Assembly: GCA_910584055.1 (NCBI GenBank)
Contig: CAJTZS010000061.1
Coordinates: 1-19,843, forward strand
Reading direction: 5' to 3'
Source of the DNA: an uncultured Muribaculaceae bacterium
Lineage (GTDB): Bacteria > Bacteroidota > Bacteroidia > Bacteroidales > Muribaculaceae
DNA length: 19,843 nucleotides
Below, piece by piece: positions 14,737-19,843 of the stretch. The position numbers and the translations under genes are program-made. Under the pieces are notes generated by a model that was not told the origin of the DNA, searched no databases, and was given only the letters and a program-made list of their open reading frames with translations. The stretch's first letter is position 1; every line of letters begins with the position of its first letter.

Positions 14737-15710
14737 CAAGATTGGTCTCTCTAATATTATTTATATTTATAGCTGGCAGAGTATTTGCCTACAATCCGGC
14801 TGCGGTGCGGGCTTATATTGCGCAACATAAGGCTACCGCACTCCGGAATGAAAAGGAGTACGGCATTCCGGCAACGATAATCCTCGCCCAGGGTATCCTT
14901 GAATCGGGTGCAGGGACAAGCAGTCTGACACGTGCATCCAATAATCATTTCGGCATCAAGGCCGGTTCAAGATGGAAAGGCAAAGTTCATTTGGCATGGG
15001 ATGATGAAACTCAAAAAAGCAAGTTCAGATGCTATGATTCCGCCGAGGAATCGTACCGGGATCACGCCCGGTTGCTGACAACCAATTCCTGTTATCGACC
15101 TCTTTTCAAGATCAATATTTATGACTATCGGGGATGGGCGCACGGTCTGAAAAAAGCTGGTTACGCCACAGCCCCGCATTATGCCCAAGCCTTGATAGGC
15201 ATCATCGACCAGTATAAGCTTTATGAAATAAATGGCGGCGCGAAACTGAAACCCGGCAAAACAGTTATAATCACACAGTATATGACCGTTGAAAAACCTG
15301 TTTTTGAAGAAGATTGTGTACTTGACGATGAGAAAGAATCGGAGGAACAGGCCATGATAGCCGAAGCCGCGACCCGCTATGCAGTGCTCATAAACGACAT
15401 TCATTGCACTGTATTGCAGCCTGGCGAAACTCTTGCTTCGATTTCACGCAAATATGACATATCCCCCGTCCAATTACTCAAATTCAATGAACTTGGCTCT
15501 GAATATCAAGTTAAAGAGGGGGATATAGTTTTTCTTGACAAGAAAAAGAAAAAATATGAAGGCTCGCAGGATGTATATATTGCAAAAAACGGCGACACAT
15601 TGTATGTCATTTCACAAGAATTTGGCATTCAATTACATCAGCTGGCAAAACTTAACAACATGAATGATTACGACAGACTCCGGGAAGGAACCCGAGTAAT
15701 TTTGAAATAG
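14733..15710 (+). CDS. secreted GH73-type glucosaminidase with two LysM domains
   Basis: 325 aa. A signal peptide (about 1-19, ending V-F-A) is followed by a glucosaminidase domain (about 20-170) of the FlgJ/LytD type. I-L-A-Q-G-I-L-E57-S-G-A-G carries the catalytic-type Glu57. N-N-H-F-G-I-K-A, then a Y-x-S-x-x-E-S-Y-x-D-H stretch and an A-G-Y-A-T motif, complete the typical pattern. Two LysM repeats follow (about 225-268 and 281-325, each with 'G-[ED]-T-L...I'). It should cut peptidoglycan beta-N-acetylglucosaminyl bonds in the periplasm and bind glycan through LysM. In T6SS, dedicated or recruited wall hydrolases open the wall for the machine, and that is the likely job here. The start overlaps the previous stop (ATGA), and 1 nt separates it from the kinase. 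Confidence 0.9.
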   Translation: MTRLVSLILFIFIAGRVFAYNPAAVRAYIAQHKATALRNEKEYGIPATIILAQGILESGAGTSSLTRASNNHFGIKAGSRWKGKVHLAWDDETQKSKFRCYDSAEESYRDHARLLTTNSCYRPLFKINIYDYRGWAHGLKKAGYATAPHYAQALIGIIDQYKLYEINGGAKLKPGKTVIITQYMTVEKPVFEEDCVLDDEKESEEQAMIAEAATRYAVLINDIHCTVLQPGETLASISRKYDISPVQLLKFNELGSEYQVKEGDIVFLDKKKKKYEGSQDVYIAKNGDTLYVISQEFGIQLHQLAKLNNMNDYDRLREGTRVILK

Positions 15711-15711
15711 G

Positions 15712-17019
15712 ATGCTCGATATCAACAACATATTTGAAAAAGGATTGCCGTTCGACGGACACTATAAATTGATACGCTTATTGAGCACAGCCGGCGGGTC
15801 GGCGGACGTATGGCTGGCCATTGACTTGAACACAATCGATGAATCGAAAGATGAATCGAGGGCTACAAAGGTTGTCATTAAAATTTACAGACCGAAAAAC
15901 CTGATTGACATCGAGGGCGAATATCAATTCCGTAAGGAGTTTAAGAAGGTATTCGGATGCCACCATGAGAACATCATACAACCAACCTATTTTTCAATAT
16001 TTGAAGAATCGCCGTATTTAGTGTTGCCTTTTTGTCCATCGGGTTCTTCCGAACTTTTAATAGGACAATTAACCGATGACAGCGACATCTGGAAATATAT
16101 CTTTGAGGTTGCATCGGGTTTGGCCTATCTTCATGAGCATACGCCCCAGATTATTCATCAGGACATTAAACCGGCAAACGTCCTTATAGACGATAACGGG
16201 AATTATGCTATCACTGATTTCGGCATCAGTGCGGAAATGGGAGGTATCGGTATTGAATCGGAAGATGAGACAGGCGGCACTTTCGCGTATATGGCACCTG
16301 AACGGTTCATTGAGGGAACGCCACCAATGCCCGAAAGCGATATATGGGCATTTGGCGCAACCGTTTATGAACTGATAACCGGAGACGCTCCATATGGGAA
16401 TGAGGGTGGCAAGAAGCAAACCGAGGGTGCACAAGTCCCTTCAATTAAACAGGATATTCCTGATGCTATAAAGGAACTTGTCTATTCTTGCCTCGCGTAT
16501 AATCCAAAAGAACGTCCGACGGCGCGTCAGATTGTGGACATGGTCCTGAAAAAAAGATATTCCCGCAACAGAAAGACTATTGTCATAGCAACTACAGCCA
16601 TAATTACAATCGCCATAGGCATGGCATCATACTTCATAGTCAATCATTCCACTGACCCTGAGGAACATCTTAACTCGCTATACGTAAGCGCAGACTCCAT
16701 TGTTTCAGCACAACTTGTGAATATAGAGGACAACGACGGCATTCCATCTCCCGAAAACATTTCAGAGTTTGAAAAAGCAATTGTATTACTGAACAAAGTC
16801 TTGAAAGATTCACCTGATTCTTATCCAAGAAAGAAAACTGCAAATATGAAGATAGGAACAATCAACGAACTTATCGAGCAAACCGGAGAATATGAGTACA
16901 CCGTGCGGCTTGTAGAAAATGCGAGAATCACAGAAATGGAGGACAGCGTTATAAAATATTCGTTAGTCCTCGAAAATAAGAAATTAAATATAAATCAATT
17001 AATACAACAACTGAAATGA
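15712..17019 (+). CDS. transmembrane Ser/Thr protein kinase (Hanks type, PpkA-like)
   Basis: 435 aa. The kinase domain spans about 15-280: a modified Gly loop (T-A-G-G-S-A-D-V, 26-33), V-I-K57, catalytic H149-Q-D151-I-K-P-A-N156, D169-F-G171, an M-A-P-E-R segment, and D-I-W-A-F-G. All key residues for catalysis are present. The Arg of HRD is Gln, so this is a non-RD kinase that may not need activation-loop phosphorylation. One transmembrane helix (about 289-311) leads to a ~120-aa helical periplasmic region, perhaps a sensor. In T6SS the membrane kinase PpkA phosphorylates Fha to trigger assembly. Here the kinase shares an operon with a baseplate and an FHA-like protein, so post-translational control is likely. 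No PppA-like phosphatase is visible in the window. Confidence 0.9.
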   Translation: MLDINNIFEKGLPFDGHYKLIRLLSTAGGSADVWLAIDLNTIDESKDESRATKVVIKIYRPKNLIDIEGEYQFRKEFKKVFGCHHENIIQPTYFSIFEESPYLVLPFCPSGSSELLIGQLTDDSDIWKYIFEVASGLAYLHEHTPQIIHQDIKPANVLIDDNGNYAITDFGISAEMGGIGIESEDETGGTFAYMAPERFIEGTPPMPESDIWAFGATVYELITGDAPYGNEGGKKQTEGAQVPSIKQDIPDAIKELVYSCLAYNPKERPTARQIVDMVLKKRYSRNRKTIVIATTAIITIAIGMASYFIVNHSTDPEEHLNSLYVSADSIVSAQLVNIEDNDGIPSPENISEFEKAIVLLNKVLKDSPDSYPRKKTANMKIGTINELIEQTGEYEYTVRLVENARITEMEDSVIKYSLVLENKKLNINQLIQQLK

Positions 17020-18974
17020 AACAACGAGTCTATTCCCTCGCTTTCTTTCTATGTGTAATCTGCCTGGGCAGTTATGCAGTCCCCAAAGACCATTATAATA
17101 CTGCCATATGCACCGAGCTTGTAAAGAGGGCAAATGCCTCTTTCAATAAAGGGAAATATAACGATGCAAAAGTCCTTTATGAACAGGCTCTCGCCACCGG
17201 TGACGGTTACTACGCTGAATTCTGCCGCACCAAACTGAAAGCGACCCATGCCCTTCTTGCCGGCAATAAGAAACGGGGCAATACAACATCAGTTTTCGAG
17301 ATCTCACAGGATACGGTTAAAATCAGTTATGTCGGAGGTGACTATCCAATTCATGTTGACGGTTCAAACTGGTCTGCATCTACACCAACCGGCGAAGACT
17401 GGTGCAGGATCGAAGTCGATAAAAAGAAAGGAATAGTGAAGATATATTCTTCACCGAACCATTCCACAAATAGCCGTAACACATTTGTCACTATTAAAAA
17501 CGGGAACGGGAGGAAGAAAACAGTTGAGGTAATCAATGAAGGCTCTCCTGAAATACTCCGAAGTTCCGCCCAAAATCTCGTGTTCACGCCCAACGGAGAG
17601 ACCAATGTTGTTGATATCGATGCCAATACGGACTGGAACATAGCGGACGTTCCCGAATGGATTCGAGCTATCAAGGGAACCGGCGACATCCAATTTACTG
17701 CCTCTCCTAATGATGAAAACAAGGACCGCATTGCGCAAGTAAAGGTTGAGACACCTTCGAAACAGGAAATTACAATCAACATAATTCAGGGGGCAACACT
17801 CGACTCCTTAGCTTTCTCAAAGAATAATCTCCATTTCGGTCCCGACGGTGGTGACGAATACATCCATGTGCTTACTAACGCCGATGACTGGAGATTCGGA
17901 GACTTCCCACACTGGTGTCAGCTGGAAAGGGTAAATGACAATACCATCAAAGTGCACTGCACCCCCAACGAACCGGTGGACATGCCGCGAGAGGCAAGCA
18001 TAAACGTAACCACCGGCACACAGCATCTCGGAATCAACGTTTCCCAGGCCTCAAAACCGATTTTCCACATCATACCGACAGACGGCATCGGGGGACGACG
18101 CATATCGTTTGGAGTGGCAGCAAGTTATATTTATCCTTTCGTTTCTGCAAAATCATCATCACCACATACATTCAGTGCAGTGAATTATGCTCTTGGCAAT
18201 GAGAATGAACAGGTATCATATTCTTCAACCGGAGGATTTAACGTGTCCGTATTCGCAGACATCAGGTTGTATAAGAATTTATACCTTAACGCCGGTCTCG
18301 GCTTCATGTATTATAGATACAAGAATGAGCTTTCCGGCACAATGCCGATTATCCTTCCACAGACCTCGGCGAATTTTTACAGCAAAGGAACTGCACTTTA
18401 TAGTTATAAAGAGAACTATACCGACATTTCCTTAGATGTGCCTGTTCTTGCATCATACCGGATTCCCCTCAATAGGAAAAGTCATTTCCAAATTAATCTT
18501 GGTCCGGTGCTGAGTATAGGATTATCCTCCAATCTTGATTTTTCCGGGAAATCAAATTCTTCCGATATCAGGAACTATAAGATTGTCAATGGCAAATACA
18601 CGGAAATACAATACGACAATGAAGTGAACGGCAGTCATCTTAATTATGACGGAAAGTTCAATCTATATTCTACAAAAGCTGACCTCAGGATGATGACATC
18701 TGACGGCAACAATGATTATAAGGATACTCCTTCAACTTTCGATAGTTCTCCATTTAAAAGAATCAATTTCGGTATTCGTATAGGCGCAGGCTATGAATAT
18801 ATGGGCATCAGCCTGAATCTGTCATACCAGTTCATGGTGACGAATATGGCAGACAAAAAGTTCTGGGACAGCGATAGATGGATGGTGTTCGGAAGAGGTT
18901 CGGACTTGATGACCGGCTATTCCCAAAGGAATAACCTGCTTCTGGTGACACTGGGCTACACTTTTAGATATTAA
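17016..18974 (+). CDS. BACON-repeat outer-membrane beta-barrel protein
   Basis: 652 aa. A signal peptide (about 1-21) is followed by a short TPR-like helical pair (about 30-75, with N-K-G-K-Y-N-D-A-K-V-L-Y-E-Q-A). Three BACON/Ig-like repeats come next, at about 90-175, 178-260 and 262-345. Each has a G-G or G-E turn, a Trp strand ('W.....ewc'/'W....p.W') and an I-x-V-x-Q/E end. The C-terminal 290 aa are strand-rich with Gly/Tyr patterns (S-F-G-V-A-A-S-Y, N-A-G-L-G-F-M-Y-Y, N-F-G-I-R-I-G-A-G-Y) and finish in L-G-Y-T-F-R-Y, the terminal aromatic typical of outer-membrane barrels. Periplasmic TPR and BACON parts with an outer-membrane barrel suggest an anchor that meets peptidoglycan or the apparatus. 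The start overlaps the kinase stop (ATGA). Confidence 0.82.
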   Translation: MKQRVYSLAFFLCVICLGSYAVPKDHYNTAICTELVKRANASFNKGKYNDAKVLYEQALATGDGYYAEFCRTKLKATHALLAGNKKRGNTTSVFEISQDTVKISYVGGDYPIHVDGSNWSASTPTGEDWCRIEVDKKKGIVKIYSSPNHSTNSRNTFVTIKNGNGRKKTVEVINEGSPEILRSSAQNLVFTPNGETNVVDIDANTDWNIADVPEWIRAIKGTGDIQFTASPNDENKDRIAQVKVETPSKQEITINIIQGATLDSLAFSKNNLHFGPDGGDEYIHVLTNADDWRFGDFPHWCQLERVNDNTIKVHCTPNEPVDMPREASINVTTGTQHLGINVSQASKPIFHIIPTDGIGGRRISFGVAASYIYPFVSAKSSSPHTFSAVNYALGNENEQVSYSSTGGFNVSVFADIRLYKNLYLNAGLGFMYYRYKNELSGTMPIILPQTSANFYSKGTALYSYKENYTDISLDVPVLASYRIPLNRKSHFQINLGPVLSIGLSSNLDFSGKSNSSDIRNYKIVNGKYTEIQYDNEVNGSHLNYDGKFNLYSTKADLRMMTSDGNNDYKDTPSTFDSSPFKRINFGIRIGAGYEYMGISLNLSYQFMVTNMADKKFWDSDRWMVFGRGSDLMTGYSQRNNLLLVTLGYTFRY

Positions 18975-19067
18975 GTAGGTAAGAAAAATTAAACGATATA
19001 TGTAGGTAATGGAATCTTGCCCAATAAAACTTGTTCTTTTTGGCTGTTTTAACCTTGTAATTCAGTC

Positions 19068-19083
19068 GCATATGCCTATATGC
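19068..19083. other. small hairpin in the intergenic region
   Basis: GCATAT and ATATGC form a 6-bp stem around a GCCT loop. It lies near the centre of the 204-nt non-coding gap (18975-19178). The stem is AT-rich and no T-run follows, so it is not a convincing terminator. Apart from this hairpin and the inverted repeat, I see no gene or RNA in the gap. Confidence 0.3.
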
Positions 19084-19109
19084 TCCTTCATTACGCGGCA
19101 AAAACATCT

Positions 19110-19117
19110 CAAAAATA
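19110..19117 (-). promoter_or_regulatory. Bacteroidota-type -7 motif on the minus strand inside the inverted repeat
   Basis: Read on the minus strand, this is TATTTTTG, a full match to the Bacteroidota -7 consensus TAnnTTTG. I find no TTTG-like -33 box 19-21 nt upstream, so it is only a candidate. It points away from the lipoprotein gene at 19179. If the segment between the repeats inverted, it would point toward that gene. Confidence 0.25.
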
Positions 19118-19178
19118 ACTGCGTTTTATTTGTGCATTAATTTTTATTACCTACTTAAAAATAAAACATAAAACAACT

Positions 19179-19814
19179 ATGTATTTAAAAAAAACAATCT
19201 ACCTTTCCATTATTTTTATAATCGGATGCTGTTTCACATCTTGCAAAGACGAGTCAGATGATCCGAAAGGGGAATCGTTTAACGTGTCAGACAACATCAT
19301 CGGGAATTGGCTCATCGCCTCTTCAAATGCCGAGGAATGGCTGACTTATGAATTTACCGAGACAAGCAGGATTAATGCAAAATTCCTCGAGAATCAAAAA
19401 CAGGCAGAAGGATCCGGATACTACTGGGTCAATAATGAAAAGAATTCCCTAACGGGAAACTATAAACTTGAAAATGGAAATGTCATATATCTTGACTGGA
19501 TTATTGAAACTATCCAACCTTTCGAGATTTCATTCAAGCTATTTGATAACAATGATTATATAGGCAGTTCTTCTTTATATCGTATTCTTTCATCCGTCAC
19601 TTTAACTGCAAATGATACTCAAAGCATAAATTTTAAAGCCATATGCGGAACCGATGACGTAAACGACATAAAGGTGATTGACAGCAATGTCGCAACAGTG
19701 ACAAATAACGGTGAGTTAACAGGGAAAGCCAAAGGTGAAACCTTTTTAACGTTTAACACCGCCAACGGACATGCAGCGGTAAAACTTGAAATCAATACTT
19801 CGGTTATTTTTTAG
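19179..19814 (+). CDS. surface-type lipoprotein with C-terminal Big_2-like domain
   Basis: 211 aa. A lipoprotein signal (Lys-Lys, hydrophobic stretch, F-T-S-C22) places lipidated Cys22 at the mature N-terminus. It is followed by K-D-E-S-D-D, an acidic cluster like the export signal that sends Bacteroidota lipoproteins to the cell surface. Residues 40-130 are beta-rich with aromatic residues (G-N-W, Y-Y-W), resembling a lipocalin-like or 'G-x-W' secreted domain. Residues about 135-210 fit a bacterial Ig-like group 2 domain: V-T-L-T-A-N-D, then 'i-D-S-N-V-A-T-V-T-N-N-G-E-L-T-G-K-A-K-G-E'. It is separated from the operon by a 204-nt gap and probably has its own promoter. There is no evidence that it belongs to the Ubl/baseplate system. 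Confidence 0.8.
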   Translation: MYLKKTIYLSIIFIIGCCFTSCKDESDDPKGESFNVSDNIIGNWLIASSNAEEWLTYEFTETSRINAKFLENQKQAEGSGYYWVNNEKNSLTGNYKLENGNVIYLDWIIETIQPFEISFKLFDNNDYIGSSSLYRILSSVTLTANDTQSINFKAICGTDDVNDIKVIDSNVATVTNNGELTGKAKGETFLTFNTANGHAAVKLEINTSVIF

Positions 19815-19836
19815 TGGCTCCGAGGAGCCGAGTGTT
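19815..19836 (+). terminator. possible terminator hairpin after the lipoprotein gene
   Basis: GGCTC (19816-19820) and GAGCC (19825-19829) pair around a CGAG loop, and U19815-G19830 can add a wobble pair. The hairpin begins 1 nt after the TAG stop at 19812-19814 and is followed by AGTGTTT, a weak T-rich stretch. The T-run before the stop (19807-19812) could serve the opposite strand. The stem is short, so the call is tentative. Confidence 0.4.
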
Positions 19837-19843
19837 TAATCCG

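Larger units (their letters stand above)
53..18974 (+). other. putative 16-gene operon: Ub-like conjugation plus T6SS-like baseplate
   Basis: Sixteen consecutive + strand genes. Several junctions are ATGA overlaps (1092, 3357, 13984, 14733, 17016), one overlap is 22 nt (5450-5471), and the longest gap is 38 nt (383-420). I see no internal terminator or promoter. Such spacing implies co-transcription and translational coupling, so the Ubl pathway, baseplate, kinase and envelope genes most likely act together. The true 5' end may lie upstream of the window. The 3' end is the 204-nt gap after 18974. Confidence 0.8.
18971..19158. repeat. 22-bp inverted repeat pair enclosing 144 bp
   Basis: The left arm is 18971-18992 and the right arm 19137-19158. 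They match as inverted repeats at 21 of 22 positions; the one difference is position 13 of the arm (G on the left, T on the right-arm complement). Each arm both begins and ends with TTAA. The left arm covers the stop codon of the preceding gene. A third, shorter copy, GTAGGTAA, occurs at 19002-19009. Two readings are open: an invertible regulatory segment, as is common in Bacteroidota, or a small MITE-like element whose outer TTAA could be a target duplication. Confidence 0.75.

Noticed and set aside
50..17782. Many minus-strand open frames of 60-145 codons (for example 2124-2453, 12709-13119, 14967-15404, 17351-17782)
   Set aside because: All lie opposite well-supported genes, show no recognisable motifs and have no consistent spacing; they are antisense shadows.
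1..19843. tRNA, rRNA, CRISPR arrays, transposases or integrases
   Set aside because: I found no cloverleaf-like sequence, no regularly spaced repeats and no recombinase gene in the window.

Overview
The window looks like Bacteroidota chromosome, probably Bacteroidales. Starts lack Shine-Dalgarno sequences, there are BACON-type repeats, a Big_2 lipoprotein with an acidic residue cluster after the lipid cysteine, and a T6SS-iii-like baseplate set. Genus cannot be read from the sequence. All real genes lie on the + strand. From 53 to 18974 they form one tightly packed array of 16 genes, with gaps of 0-38 nt or ATGA-type overlaps, so it is very likely a single operon. The left edge of the window cuts the region just upstream of the first gene, so the operon may extend further upstream.

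Layout. (A) 53-1095: a ubiquitin-like beta-grasp protein and an E2-like (UBC-fold) protein with HPN motif and catalytic-type Cys. (B) 1092-7840: envelope proteins. These are a secreted protein, a related secreted/single-pass protein with a coiled coil, a single-pass protein carrying a complete JAMM/JAB deubiquitinase motif on its cytosolic side, and a vWA-TM-RING-6TM-FHA protein whose RING-H2-like zinc motif is the obvious E3 candidate. (C) 7859-8581: a small outer-membrane barrel. (D) 8591-9796: an E1-like adenylating enzyme with a UBA2/UBA3-like layout (GxGxxG, CxxC, catalytic-type Cys, CxxH, C-terminal beta-grasp-like end). (E) 9801-13987: T6SS/contractile-tail baseplate proteins TssG-like, TssK, TssE (gp25) and TssF. 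(F) 13984-18974: a possible pre-toxin/effector-like protein, a secreted GH73-type glucosaminidase with two LysM, a transmembrane Ser/Thr kinase, and an outer-membrane barrel preceded by three BACON-like domains. (G) 18975-19178: a non-coding gap holding a 22-bp inverted repeat pair. (H) 19179-19814: a separate surface-type lipoprotein, followed by a hairpin.

Working model (inference): one operon carries a complete eukaryote-like Ub pathway (Ubl, E1, E2, RING-like E3, JAMM protease) together with a T6SS baseplate and a set of envelope-spanning proteins that could replace the missing TssJ/L/M complex. A membrane kinase and an FHA-like domain echo the PpkA/Fha threonine-phosphorylation control of classical T6SS. 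The Ubl pathway would modify a component of the machine, or its substrate, at the inner membrane, and the tethered JAMM enzyme would reverse this. Sheath, tube, spike and ClpV are not in the window, so whether this is an injecting machine cannot be decided here.
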